Of a DNA stretch of 64,000 nucleotides, positions 18,652 to 26,772 are shown piece after piece. Made by a program: the position numbers and the translations under genes. The stretch's first letter is position 1, and each line of letters starts with the position of its first letter. Origin of the DNA: an uncultured Pontibacter sp. (GTDB lineage Bacteria > Bacteroidota > Bacteroidia > Cytophagales > Hymenobacteraceae); NCBI RefSeq assembly GCF_947499215.1, contig NZ_CANMNI010000001.1, positions 372,001 to 436,000 of the forward strand, written 5' to 3'. The notes under the pieces were generated by a model. It saw nothing but the letters and a program-made list of their open reading frames with translations, had not been told where the DNA came from and did no database searches.

Positions 18652-19771
18652 TGTGTTTCTTCAAAATCTTGATGACAGGTTGAATCGGGAGGGCTTCTAT
18701 TTTATGGTCATTACGGCCTTGCATGGTCTCCGCCGCAAAAAGGGAGTTTATAATGGCTTCTTCTGTTGCCTCAATCGTGGCCATGAAAAGCGGCGACATT
18801 TCGTCATTTCGCAGCAGCGTGAATGTTTGCGTTCTCTCACGAGAGGTATAAGGTATGCGTAAGTTGGGATCGGTGGAGAAAGCAATGACGTAATCGCCGC
18901 TGCCGTTGGAGGCGATGCCGCCCGTTTTGGCAAGTCCCATCATGGCGCGCTTGGCCATACGCTCCAAATTACGGGCGTCTAGGGGCGCATCTGTGGCCAC
19001 CACGATCATGCAAGAGCCATCGGCGCTTTCCAGCACCTGCTTGCTGAAAGCGAACTGTCCCAGCTCCTCGCCTACCGGTACGCCGTCTATCTGCAGCACA
19101 CCGCCAAAATTACTCTGCACCAGTACCCCCACAGTATAGCCGCCCAGACTGGCGGGCAATTTACGGGAGGCCGTGCCAATGCCGCCTTTATAGCCGAAAC
19201 AGACCGTGCCGGTACCAGCACCCACATTACCCTCTGCCACTGCTCCGGGTTGTGCCTGTCGTATAGCCTCCAATACATGTTCTTCTGTTACGTGCCGGCC
19301 GCGAATGTCATTTAGGTAGCCGTCGTTGGTTTCGCCCACAAGCGCATTGACAGACTGTACCTGTTCGTTACCCGGCAGTTGCAAGGTATAGCCCACTACG
19401 GCATTCATGGCGGTGGCTACCCCCAATGTGTTGGTCAGGATGATGGGCGACTCCAGATTGCCTAGTTCCCGCACCTGTGTGCTGCCTGCCAGTTTGCCGA
19501 AGCCGTTTCCCACGTAAACCGCTGCCGGTACTTTATTCTGAAACAGATTGCCTTCGTGTGGCAGTATGGCCGTAACACCTGTTCGCACTTCTTTTCCTGA
19601 GATAAGGGTAGAGTGGCCCACACGGACACCTTTAACATCGGTGATGGCATTGTGCGTACCGGTCGGGAGCACACCGATGCGGATGCCGTAGTCACGGGCC
19701 CGTTTGCGCTCCTGTCCTTCGGTGTTGAGAATAGCAGCCATGATAAGTAAGCCAGTAAAAATTATTTTCAT
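18635..19771 (-). CDS. P1 family (DmpA-type, S58) peptidase
   Basis: This 378-residue protein has a short signal-like N-terminus (MKIIFTGLLIMAAILNTEGQ). The body follows the DmpA pattern: TDVKGVRVGHSTL, VRTGVTAILPHEGN, ELGNLESPIILTNTLGVATAMNAVV, GNVGAGTGTVCFGYKGGIGTASR. The self-cleavage and nucleophile site is GIASNGSGDYVIAFS; in DmpA the precursor is cut between Gly and Ser and that Ser becomes the catalytic residue. DmpA-type enzymes remove N-terminal residues, including D-amino acids. The downstream aminotransferase gene overlaps its 3' end, which suggests that the released amino acid is the next enzyme's substrate. Confidence 0.93.
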   Translation of the reverse strand: MKIIFTGLLIMAAILNTEGQERKRARDYGIRIGVLPTGTHNAITDVKGVRVGHSTLISGKEVRTGVTAILPHEGNLFQNKVPAAVYVGNGFGKLAGSTQVRELGNLESPIILTNTLGVATAMNAVVGYTLQLPGNEQVQSVNALVGETNDGYLNDIRGRHVTEEHVLEAIRQAQPGAVAEGNVGAGTGTVCFGYKGGIGTASRKLPASLGGYTVGVLVQSNFGGVLQIDGVPVGEELGQFAFSKQVLESADGSCMIVVATDAPLDARNLERMAKRAMMGLAKTGGIASNGSGDYVIAFSTDPNLRIPYTSRERTQTFTLLRNDEMSPLFMATIEATEEAIINSLFAAETMQGRNDHKIEALPIQPVIKILKKHNAIRK

Positions 19772-19952
19772 AACAAGGTATACCTAGAACGGTTAAAGCA
19801 AGGCTACGCTCCTAATGGATAAGATGGCGAATTACGCACACTGAACTATACAGCCTTTCCGCGCATTCTTCTAAAGAAATCACATTTAGGTAACACAATT
19901 AAGTAAAAAAGACTTTGTTTTGCAGCTTATAACCTTCCAATACTTATTATCC

Positions 19953-20720
19953 ATGAAAAAAATAATTTGCGTCCTGCTATTTCTCCCTTTAATGATAGGA
20001 CATGCCATGGCTTGGGGACAAAACGGACACCGAGCCGTGGGTCTGATAGCCGAACAGCACCTGAGCAAAAAGGCTAAAAAGAAAATCATGAAAGTGCTGC
20101 ATGACAACTCCTTGGCGGAGGTATCGGTGTGGATGGACGATATTAAGTCTGACACCACCTATAACCACACGCATGACTGGCACTGGGTGACTATACCGGG
20201 CGGAAAGAAGTATGAGCAAACCGAGAAGAATCCGAACGGAGACCTCATCATGAAAATCGAGGACTTGGTGCGTGCTTTGAAAGATGACGATCTGACTGAC
20301 AAGCAACACCAAGAGTACCTCAAATACCTAGTGCACTTGGTAGGCGATCTGCACCAGCCCCTGCATGTAGGCAAAGAAGGTGATATGGGTGGCAATGCGG
20401 TAAAACTGCAGTGGTTCGGCCAGCCTTCCAACCTGCACCGCGTTTGGGACAGTGATATGATAGACGGTAAAAACCTAAGCTTTACAGAGCTGGCGCATTT
20501 CGTAGGTACTCCATCTAAAACACAGGTGAAAGCATGGCAGGCCACCGGCGTGCGCGATTGGGCTTATGAATCTATGAAATTCCGCGAGCAGGTATACGAC
20601 ATACCAGCGGATGGGCGCCTTGGCTACCGCTACAGCTACGATAACTTTAGCACGGTGGAGCAGCGCATTTTGCAGGCGGGCGTGCGTCTGGCAGGTTTGC
20701 TGAACCAGATCTACGGCTAG
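19953..20720 (+). CDS. S1/P1 nuclease family protein
   Basis: The ATG at 19953 (MKKIICVLLFLPLMIGHAMA) gives a clean signal peptide and a mature protein starting with the Trp used as a zinc ligand in this family (WGQNGHRAVGLIAEQHL). Other ligand-bearing segments are VSVWMDDIKSD, HDWHWVTIP and LVHLVGDLHQPLHVG, followed by NLHRVWDSDMI. The length, 255 residues, is normal. S1/P1 nucleases use three zinc ions to degrade single-stranded nucleic acids and remove 3'-phosphates, here in the periplasm or outside. The gene is monocistronic and ends at a terminator hairpin. Confidence 0.95.
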   Translation: MKKIICVLLFLPLMIGHAMAWGQNGHRAVGLIAEQHLSKKAKKKIMKVLHDNSLAEVSVWMDDIKSDTTYNHTHDWHWVTIPGGKKYEQTEKNPNGDLIMKIEDLVRALKDDDLTDKQHQEYLKYLVHLVGDLHQPLHVGKEGDMGGNAVKLQWFGQPSNLHRVWDSDMIDGKNLSFTELAHFVGTPSKTQVKAWQATGVRDWAYESMKFREQVYDIPADGRLGYRYSYDNFSTVEQRILQAGVRLAGLLNQIYG

Positions 20721-20745
20721 TACGCCAGAAATATCTCTTAGAGCA

Positions 20746-20790
20746 GCCCCAGCAGCTATACACTCTTATGCACTGCGGGGGCTTCTTTTT
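20746..20790 (+). terminator. Rho-independent terminator after the S1/P1 nuclease gene
   Basis: GCCCCAGCAG (20746-20755) pairs with CTGCGGGGGC (20773-20782) with one mismatch, followed by TTCTTTTTTT. Confidence 0.8.
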
Positions 20791-20894
20791 TTATATTTCA
20801 ATAAGCTATAAAGCACTTTTGCAGCCCATTTGAGCCAATTCTCTAATTATTTATCAACAATTTTAAAATTTCTTTAAAAAGTTGTACCTATTGT

Positions 20895-20910
20895 GAACGA
20901 TTTAACGTTC
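20895..20910 (+). promoter_or_regulatory. Small hairpin in the 5' leader of the cold-shock gene
   Basis: GAACG (20895-20899) can pair with CGTTC (20906-20910) around ATTTAA, 33 nt before the cold-shock start codon. Long structured leaders are common in csp mRNAs; whether this weak stem matters is not known. Confidence 0.35.
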
Positions 20911-20943
20911 TGAGGTGTCTAAAGAAAATAACAACAACATATC

Positions 20944-21135
20944 ATGAGTAACGGAAAAGTAAAATTCTTTAATGAAACCAAGGGTTTCGGTTTTATCAAA
21001 GACAGTGAAACAAACGAAGAGTACTTCGTACACGTAACAGGTTTGATCGATGAGATCAGAGAAAACGACGAAGTAACATTCGAAGTGAAAGAAGGCAAAA
21101 AAGGACTAAACGCGGTAAATGTGAAACTGGCTTAG
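20944..21135 (+). CDS. Cold-shock protein (CspA family)
   Basis: This 63-residue protein is a single cold-shock domain with RNP1 (KGFGFIKD) and RNP2 (EYFVHVTGL) motifs. It should bind single-stranded RNA or DNA and act as an RNA chaperone in the cytoplasm. It stands alone between two terminators, with an AT-rich leader of more than 100 nt upstream, as is usual for cold-inducible csp genes. Confidence 0.96.
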   Translation: MSNGKVKFFNETKGFGFIKDSETNEEYFVHVTGLIDEIRENDEVTFEVKEGKKGLNAVNVKLA

Positions 21136-21162
21136 TCTGGTTATATATAAAGCGTAAATCAA

Positions 21163-21195
21163 ACAAAGGGCTCCGCATGATGCGGGGCCCTTTGT
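21163..21195 (+). terminator. Rho-independent terminator after the cold-shock gene
   Basis: ACAAAGGGC and CCGCA on the left arm pair with TGCGG and GCCCTTTGT on the right, around a TGA loop with small mismatches. The T-run is short, but the position 27 nt after the csp stop fits. Confidence 0.8.
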
Positions 21196-21254
21196 CGTTA
21201 TAGGCAACCTTTTTCCACCCGCTTGCATCTACCTATTAGCAAGAAAAAAGAGCT

Positions 21255-21962
21255 ATGGAAAAGGAATTAAATCAACTCAAGCGTCAGGTAAGCTGGCTCA
21301 GGTATTATGCTGTTGCTAGTAGCCTTATTATGGTCACAATAATGTTGACGGCTGTTTCGTCCAGCAGTAACAAGGACATTATAAGGGCCAAGGGCATTAT
21401 CATAGAGGACAGCGCAGGGCGTGACAGGATTCTTATCGGGACGCCCATCCCTGAGTCGCGTCACCGGATGAGAACAAATCTGGAGAGGGTGCGAAAAGAA
21501 TGGGCCCCAGATCTTGGTGGGGACAAGTACATGGAACACTACGCCACCTATGAGCATGATGCCAATGGCATTGTTTTCCTAAATGAGCAGGGTTTCGACA
21601 AGATAGTGTTAGGTGAAAAAACACCTGATCCTAATACTGGTAAAAGATTAGTTGACGCAGCCGGTTTTACCTTTAATGATGATGAAGGCTTTGAAAGAGG
21701 CGGCTTGGGCATCTCTAAGACGACAGAAGGCAAGTACCGCGTTGTCTTTGGGATGGACGATGAGACCGGCGAGGCCATGCACCTGTTTGTACTGGAAGAC
21801 GGCACCAAAGGAATTCAGGTTGCCTCTGATGACGGGCGCTTGATTTTAGGAAAAGCCAAAGCTGGAAGCGCCTTTTTTGGCAATAAAGAAGACTTTGCAG
21901 GTATAGCGGTTATGGACTCAAGCGGAAAAACTATTTGGGAAAAGAATGCGCTTAAAAAGTAG
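21255..21962 (+). CDS. Single-pass membrane protein with repeated beta motifs, unknown function
   Basis: This 235-residue protein has a short charged N-terminal helix (MEKELNQLKRQVSWLRYY), one transmembrane segment at about residues 17-35, and a polar C-terminal part. That part contains short repeated strands of the type I-I-x-D-x-x-G-x-x-R-I-x-I-G: IIIEDSAGRDRILIGTP, IVFLNEQGFDKIVLGEK, IQVASDDGRLILGK, IAVMDSSGKTIWEK. The repeats suggest a beta-solenoid or stacked-hairpin fold outside the membrane. I do not recognise the family. The gene is monocistronic, flanked by the csp terminator and the M1 peptidase gene. Confidence 0.7.
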   Translation: MEKELNQLKRQVSWLRYYAVASSLIMVTIMLTAVSSSSNKDIIRAKGIIIEDSAGRDRILIGTPIPESRHRMRTNLERVRKEWAPDLGGDKYMEHYATYEHDANGIVFLNEQGFDKIVLGEKTPDPNTGKRLVDAAGFTFNDDEGFERGGLGISKTTEGKYRVVFGMDDETGEAMHLFVLEDGTKGIQVASDDGRLILGKAKAGSAFFGNKEDFAGIAVMDSSGKTIWEKNALKK

Positions 21963-22101
21963 TGATTGTGTAGAGGCCACTGATCCTTCTGTCTGAATGA
22001 CCATTCCTTCATCGGTCATACATTAAGCTGTCGCACAGCCAAATAATAATGCTCCTTTTCAAAATTTAACTATCTTTAATCTGTAGTTAAAAATAAAACC
22101 G

Positions 22102-23754
22102 ATGAAATTATTTGCGCTGCCTGCCAAAGCTGCCCTTTCCGCTGCGATCGCCCTGTTTGCGCTGAGTTTCGATTCTGCTCAGGCTCAAAACTTCACTAGA
22201 CAAGACACGCTGCGCGGCTCCATCACCCCGGAGCGCGCGTGGTGGGACCTCACCTATTACCATCTTGATATAAAGGTGAATCCCGCCGACAGTAGCATTC
22301 ACGGTTCTAACACCATCCGTTACAAAGTGCTGGAGCCTTACCAGATCATGCAGATCGACCTGCAGCCACCCATGCGCATGGAAAAGGTATTGCAAAACGG
22401 GAAGCCACTGCATGTGCGGCAAGAAGGAAACGCCTACTTCGTACAGTTGGTGGAGGCGCAGCAGGTCGGAGCCGAAAACCAAGTGGAGGTTTTCTATGGC
22501 GGAAAGCCGAAAGTGAGCCCAAATCCGCCTTGGAGTGGAGGCATCACGTGGAAGCGCGATAGCAATGGCAATCCTTTTGTGGCTAGCTCTAACCAAGGGG
22601 CGGGCGCCAGTCTGTGGTGGCCCTGCAAAGACCATATGTACGACGAACCGGACAGCATGCTTATGAGTGTGGCCGTTCCCAAAGAACTGACTAATGTGTC
22701 GAATGGCAGATTGCGCGGCGTGGATGAAAACAAGGACGGGACCCGCACTTTCCACTGGGCGGTCACGAACCCGATTAACAACTATGGGGTGAACATAAAC
22801 ATCGGCGACTATGTGCACTTCGGGGAGAAATACAAAGGAGAGAAGGGCACGCTCGACTGCGACTATTGGGTATTGCGCGATAACCTTGAAAAAGCAAGGG
22901 TGCAATTTAAGGATGTGCGACGCACACTGCAGGCTTTCGAGCACTGGTTTGGCCCCTACCCTTTTTATGAGGACAGCTACAAGTTAGTAGAAGCCCCTTA
23001 TCTGGGTATGGAGCACCAGAGTTCCGTGACCTATGGCAACGGCTACCAGAATGGTTACCGTGGGCGCGACCTAAGCGGGTCGGGCTGGGGCATGAAGTTC
23101 GACTACATTATCATCCACGAGACCGGACACGAGTGGTTTGCCAACAACATCACCTACAAAGATGCGGCCGACATGTGGATTCATGAAAGTTTCACGACCT
23201 ATTCTGAGCCCCTGTTCGTCGAGTACCATTTTGGCAAGCAGGCGGGCAGCGAATATGTCATCGGAATTCGCCAGAACATTCGCAACGACAAGCCTATCAT
23301 CGGGCACTATGATGTGAACAAGAGCGGCTCTGGGGATATGTACCCGAAAGGCGCCAACATGCTGCATACCTTGCGACAGGTCCTGAATGATGACGAGAAG
23401 TGGCGCGAGATATTGCGCGGTCTCAACCGAGATTTCTACCACCAGACCGTTACCACCCAACAGATCGAGGATTACCTTTCGCAGCACACAGGCCGCGACC
23501 TCAGCCGCTTCTTCAACCAGTACCTGCGCGATACCCGCATACCTGTGCTAGAGTACCGTCAAGAAAAGAAGAAGCTAAGCTACCGATGGGCTAATGCCGT
23601 GGACGGATTCGACATGCCAGTAAAGGTATACCTGAATGGTCAAGAAACATGGCTGGTGCCGACAACCGATTGGAAAGAAATGAAGAAGGTGAAAGCCGGG
23701 ACCAAACTGACGGTAGACCCGAACTTCTATGTGCAGGAAGAGAAGGGAGTATAG
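22102..23754 (+). CDS. M1 family aminopeptidase, secreted
   Basis: This 550-residue zinc aminopeptidase has a signal peptide (residues 1 to about 28, ending in SAQAQ). The zinc site is H339-E340-T-G-H343 with the third ligand E362 in MWIHESF, exactly 18 residues after the second His. The substrate-recognition segment reads GMEHQSSVTYGNGY, where classical members have GAMEN. The C-terminal domain is short, as in many Bacteroidota M1 proteins. It should remove N-terminal residues from peptides in the periplasm. An octamer repeat array begins directly after its stop codon and is followed by a strong bidirectional terminator. Confidence 0.94.
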   Translation: MKLFALPAKAALSAAIALFALSFDSAQAQNFTRQDTLRGSITPERAWWDLTYYHLDIKVNPADSSIHGSNTIRYKVLEPYQIMQIDLQPPMRMEKVLQNGKPLHVRQEGNAYFVQLVEAQQVGAENQVEVFYGGKPKVSPNPPWSGGITWKRDSNGNPFVASSNQGAGASLWWPCKDHMYDEPDSMLMSVAVPKELTNVSNGRLRGVDENKDGTRTFHWAVTNPINNYGVNINIGDYVHFGEKYKGEKGTLDCDYWVLRDNLEKARVQFKDVRRTLQAFEHWFGPYPFYEDSYKLVEAPYLGMEHQSSVTYGNGYQNGYRGRDLSGSGWGMKFDYIIIHETGHEWFANNITYKDAADMWIHESFTTYSEPLFVEYHFGKQAGSEYVIGIRQNIRNDKPIIGHYDVNKSGSGDMYPKGANMLHTLRQVLNDDEKWREILRGLNRDFYHQTVTTQQIEDYLSQHTGRDLSRFFNQYLRDTRIPVLEYRQEKKKLSYRWANAVDGFDMPVKVYLNGQETWLVPTTDWKEMKKVKAGTKLTVDPNFYVQEEKGV

Positions 23755-23794
23755 GAGTTTGAAAGTTGGGGAGTTTGAGAGTTTAGGAGTTTAG
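23755..23794 (+). repeat. Octamer repeat array (GAGTTTRG type), 5 units
   Basis: Five consecutive 8-bp units begin at the base after the M1 peptidase stop codon. The units are GAGTTTGA, AAGTTGGG, GAGTTTGA, GAGTTTAG and GAGTTTAG. Units 2 to 4 are nearly identical to units 2 to 4 of the array behind nuoH. Confidence 0.8.
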
Positions 23795-23798
23795 AAAG

Positions 23799-23834
23799 AG
23801 AAGGGCCTTATTTCTTATGAAATAAGGCCCTTCT
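23799..23834. terminator. Bidirectional terminator, 16-bp perfect stem
   Basis: A perfect 16-bp inverted repeat (23799-23814 with 23819-23834, core AGAAGGGCCTTATTTC) surrounds a TTAT loop. It lies between the convergent M1 peptidase and DUF922-like genes, but it lacks long T-runs. Confidence 0.75.
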
Positions 23835-23922
23835 AATTAATTCATTATACAAACACATTAAGGTGCTTCTTGTGTCACTTAGTAATCATTAGTATAGGAC
23901 CTGAATGAAGAACGAAGCTTTT

Positions 23923-23962
23923 CTTAACTCTCTAACTTTTTAACTCCAAAACTCCTAAACTC
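23923..23962 (-). repeat. Octamer repeat array, 5 units, minus strand
   Basis: Read on the minus strand, the units GAGTTTAG, GAGTTTTG, GAGTTAAA, AAGTTAGA and GAGTTAAG run without a gap. The first unit overlaps the TGA stop of the DUF922-like gene. Confidence 0.8.
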
Positions 23963-25085
23963 ACTTCACTCCTATTTCCTTCAGCTCCTTTTCGAGTCGG
24001 AGGTTCCAGCGCTCTTGGGCTAGTTTGTCTAAGCCGTGGCGGGTTTCTTCATCGTACTGGTCTTGCAATTGATTCATCTCGCGGAAGGACTCTATGAACA
24101 GGTACTGTATGTTGCTGTTGTAGTCTGTCAGCGAAAGCTCATCAGGGTTTACCTTTTGCTTGAAGCGTTCTGACACTAGCTTCACGATATCAAAATGCCG
24201 CTGCTCGTGGTTCAGGCCATAGGGATCTTTAGCGCTCTCCTTTACCCATGATGAACTTTTGAGCACGTATACCTTCATGGTCAGATTGAGGTGGATGATG
24301 CCGTCTTTGACCTCTGTTTCGCCATCGTAGGCAAAGCTCGGGAACACGGTAGCTGAGAAGCGGCTGGCGCGATTGGCATCAGCCTTGAAATCCTCCCACT
24401 GGAGAGTTCTATGTGGCACGTAAAACACCGTATCCTGATCATTGCTACCCATGTAATCCGTAAAAGTCACTTTAATACCTTTGGCCAGTTTTGGGTTTGT
24501 GTTGGCCTCACGGTCCATCCAAGTGTTGAGGTAACGCAGCGCCTCCACCAGCGACTGCCGCAGCGCCGTTTCGGTCACCTCGTTCCGGTTAGCCGAACGC
24601 TCATACCTGCCGCCTCCCTTGTACTGCAGTAACGGAACAGTTTCGCCATCGCGGTTTAGTTCGAAGGCCATCTCCACCGCAATTTTCCCCTCTACCCTGC
24701 CACTTTCAGTAGCGGCTTCCTTTACCTGCATTTCTTTCAGGCGAATCACGACGGGGCGGAGCTTTTTGTTGGCAGGTATACCTTGCTGTACGAAAGTGCG
24801 AAAGGCGGTTAATCCGCCCCCCTGCAGGTCTATAGCCTTTGTTTTGGCAGACGCACCGGCTCCTACAGGCACGAGATAGGCCACCGTTTTTTTATCGCTT
24901 CGCTCATCAATCACCTCCGCAATGTAAAACTCCTTTGGGGAGAATGGCAGCTTCTCTGTGCGCAATTGCAAAACATCCGGATTGGAGGAAGGTATGCTGG
25001 CCACACTCACAAAAAGGAGGAACAGCAAAATCACAGGCAGGTATACTTTCCGCCTCAGTAAAGCAACATATAGGAAATTAGGCAT
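23961..25085 (-). CDS. DUF922-like predicted Zn-dependent protease
   Basis: I chose the ATG at 25085 (MPNFLYVALLRRKVYLPVIL, 374 residues) over a TTG four codons upstream. A membrane or signal segment covers about residues 14-32. The C-terminal third contains LNHEQRHFDIVKLVSERFKQ, an HExxHxD pattern like that of DUF922 proteins, which are predicted zinc proteases. Residues before it (RTLQWEDFKADANRASRFSA) match the segment that precedes the motif in that family. The large N-terminal half has no recognised domain. It stands alone and converges with the M1 peptidase gene. Catalysis has not been shown for the family as far as I know. Confidence 0.65.
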   Translation of the reverse strand: MPNFLYVALLRRKVYLPVILLFLLFVSVASIPSSNPDVLQLRTEKLPFSPKEFYIAEVIDERSDKKTVAYLVPVGAGASAKTKAIDLQGGGLTAFRTFVQQGIPANKKLRPVVIRLKEMQVKEAATESGRVEGKIAVEMAFELNRDGETVPLLQYKGGGRYERSANRNEVTETALRQSLVEALRYLNTWMDREANTNPKLAKGIKVTFTDYMGSNDQDTVFYVPHRTLQWEDFKADANRASRFSATVFPSFAYDGETEVKDGIIHLNLTMKVYVLKSSSWVKESAKDPYGLNHEQRHFDIVKLVSERFKQKVNPDELSLTDYNSNIQYLFIESFREMNQLQDQYDEETRHGLDKLAQERWNLRLEKELKEIGVK

Positions 25086-25274
25086 GAAATCGATCAATTA
25101 ACGATTAAGCGAAATACTGACAATAGTTTAACGCGTAGCAGCACTGAAACTGCCGCCGGTTTTGAGAAAACACCGCCTGTAGGCATTGCGTTCCTGTAAA
25201 TCCCGCAAACTGAGGCACTATTTATCATAATAAGTCAACCTGTACGTTAAACCTTTTAAATTGCATACTGTCTA

Positions 25275-25282
25275 TACTTTTG
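25275..25282 (+). promoter_or_regulatory. Candidate Bacteroidota -7 box
   Basis: TACTTTTG matches TAnnTTTG and lies 58 nt before the ATG of the DUF2911 gene. A T-rich stretch (TTTT, 25254-25257) sits about 21 nt upstream, where the -33 element would be. Confidence 0.45.
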
Positions 25283-25340
25283 TAGGATTTTTTAGCTATC
25301 TTAGCAAAGCAATTGCTGCGTTTCCACTATTATTTTACAT

Positions 25341-25862
25341 ATGAAAAGATCGAGTAATCTTACCTATACCTTATTAGTTGCTTTCCTTTTCCTGTCGCTT
25401 AGCACATGGGCACAGAACGGCAATAAGAACAACCGCCCGAGTCCACCTGCTACGGCCACAGGCAAAATAGGCGATGCCCTTGTTTCCATCGATTACAGTA
25501 GTCCGACCGTAAAGAACCGCCCCGTTTGGGGGGAGCTTGTGCCTTATGGCAAAGTGTGGCGTGCAGGCGCCAACGAAGCCACCACCATTGAGTTCAGCCA
25601 AGACGTGCTCGTAGAGGGACGCCATTTGGCAAAGGGCAAGTACAGTTTCTATACTATCCCCGGTGAGAGCCAGTGGACCGTGATTTTCAACAAAGCCACC
25701 GGTCAGTGGGGTACGGAATATGATGAAAGGCAAGACGCACTGCGCGTGCGAGTAAAGCCACGTAGCACCAGTACGATGCACGAGCGTCTCTCCTACCATG
25801 TTGCCCGCAATGGCATCCTCATGCGTTGGGAAAAACTGGAACTGCCTGTCAAAATAAAATAA
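25341..25862 (+). CDS. DUF2911 domain protein, exported
   Basis: This 173-residue protein has a signal peptide (about residues 1-25, ending in TWAQ). The rest is the DUF2911 domain: VSIDYSSPTVKNRPVWGELV, GKVWRAGANEATTIEFSQDV, GKYSFYTIPGESQWTVIFNK. The family is common in Bacteroidota and has no known function. The gene has its own promoter candidate and terminator, so it is probably monocistronic. Confidence 0.92.
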   Translation: MKRSSNLTYTLLVAFLFLSLSTWAQNGNKNNRPSPPATATGKIGDALVSIDYSSPTVKNRPVWGELVPYGKVWRAGANEATTIEFSQDVLVEGRHLAKGKYSFYTIPGESQWTVIFNKATGQWGTEYDERQDALRVRVKPRSTSTMHERLSYHVARNGILMRWEKLELPVKIK

Positions 25863-25874
25863 AGATAAACTTAG

Positions 25875-25908
25875 AGCCGCCTATACCTTGTATGGAGCGG
25901 CTTTTTTA
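25875..25908 (+). terminator. Rho-independent terminator after the DUF2911 gene
   Basis: AGCCGC (25875-25880) pairs with GCGGCT (25897-25902), followed by TTTTTT. The loop contains one TATACCT heptamer. Confidence 0.8.
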
Positions 25909-25932
25909 TGCCATAGCCATAACGATAGATCT

Positions 25933-26748
25933 ATGATAAAACCATTGAAAAACACAGCAGCAGCCGGACTTGGGCTCCTGTTCCTGATCGGCTGTGCTGG
26001 CGCGGCCGCTACAGAAGAGTCTGATCAGTCTGCCACCACCAAATCAGACGGGGCCATTCAAGCTACCAACCCCAATCAAGGTCCTGAGCAGCAAGCCGCT
26101 AAATTTGAAGGTGCATGGCAATTGCAGAATGTAAAGGACAATCAGGTCGTGATGCTGTTGCAGGACGGTTTCTTTACAGTTGCCATGTATGATCAGCAAA
26201 ACAAGCAGTTCCTAGGGACTACCGGCGGTACTTATTCCATAGCAGGTGACAAACTCACCATCAACCAAGAGTTCAATACCTTTGACTCCACGATGGTAGG
26301 CAGCTCCTCAATAGCAGACTTCAAACTGGAGAATAACCAGTGGATGATCAGCAATGGCCAAGAGACCGAAAACTGGGAAAGAATTCAAGAAAATACGTCC
26401 TCGCCGTTGGCAGGCACGTGGCGCATCACCGGCCGCGAGCGTGATGGGCAGATGAACACCATGCGCCCCGGTCCGCGCAAAACGTTAAAGGTCCTCTCCG
26501 GTACCCGCTTTCAGTGGATCGCTTTCAACTCCGAAACCGGTCAGTTTTCGGGCACGGGCGGTGGCACTTATACTGCCGAGGATGGCAAGTATACAGAGCA
26601 TATCGAGTTTTTCTCGCGCGACAGCAGCCGGGTGGGCATTTCCCTCTCTTTCAATTTTGAAGTGAAAGACGGTAACTGGCACCATTCCGGACAGAGTAGC
26701 AAGGGCAGTCCGGTGAACGAGATCTGGTCTCGCATATCAAACGATTAA
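25933..26748 (+). CDS. Lipoprotein with two tandem lipocalin-like repeats
   Basis: The ATG at 25933 (MIKPLKNTAAAGLGLLFLIGC, 271 residues) gives a lipoprotein signal with the lipid-modified Cys at residue 21. A Ser/Thr/Asn-rich linker follows. Two similar domains of about 95 residues come next. Domain 1 runs GAWQLQNVKDNQVVMLLQDG ... FLGTTGGTYSIAGDKLTINQEF ... NWERI, and domain 2 runs GTWRITGRERDG ... FSGTGGGTYTAEDGKYTEHIEF ... IWSRI. Both have the start G-x-W and the GGTY turn of lipocalin-like DUFs of Bacteroidota. A ligand is not known. It lies 25 nt before the ATP-cone gene and may be co-transcribed. Confidence 0.78.
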   Translation: MIKPLKNTAAAGLGLLFLIGCAGAAATEESDQSATTKSDGAIQATNPNQGPEQQAAKFEGAWQLQNVKDNQVVMLLQDGFFTVAMYDQQNKQFLGTTGGTYSIAGDKLTINQEFNTFDSTMVGSSSIADFKLENNQWMISNGQETENWERIQENTSSPLAGTWRITGRERDGQMNTMRPGPRKTLKVLSGTRFQWIAFNSETGQFSGTGGGTYTAEDGKYTEHIEFFSRDSSRVGISLSFNFEVKDGNWHHSGQSSKGSPVNEIWSRISND

Positions 26749-26772
26749 TTTCCGCTCTCTACCCCTCCTACT

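Noticed and set aside
20800..20943. Riboswitch or thermosensor upstream of the cold-shock gene
   Set aside because: Only one weak 5-bp stem can be drawn; the leader is AT-rich and no known riboswitch consensus was recognised.
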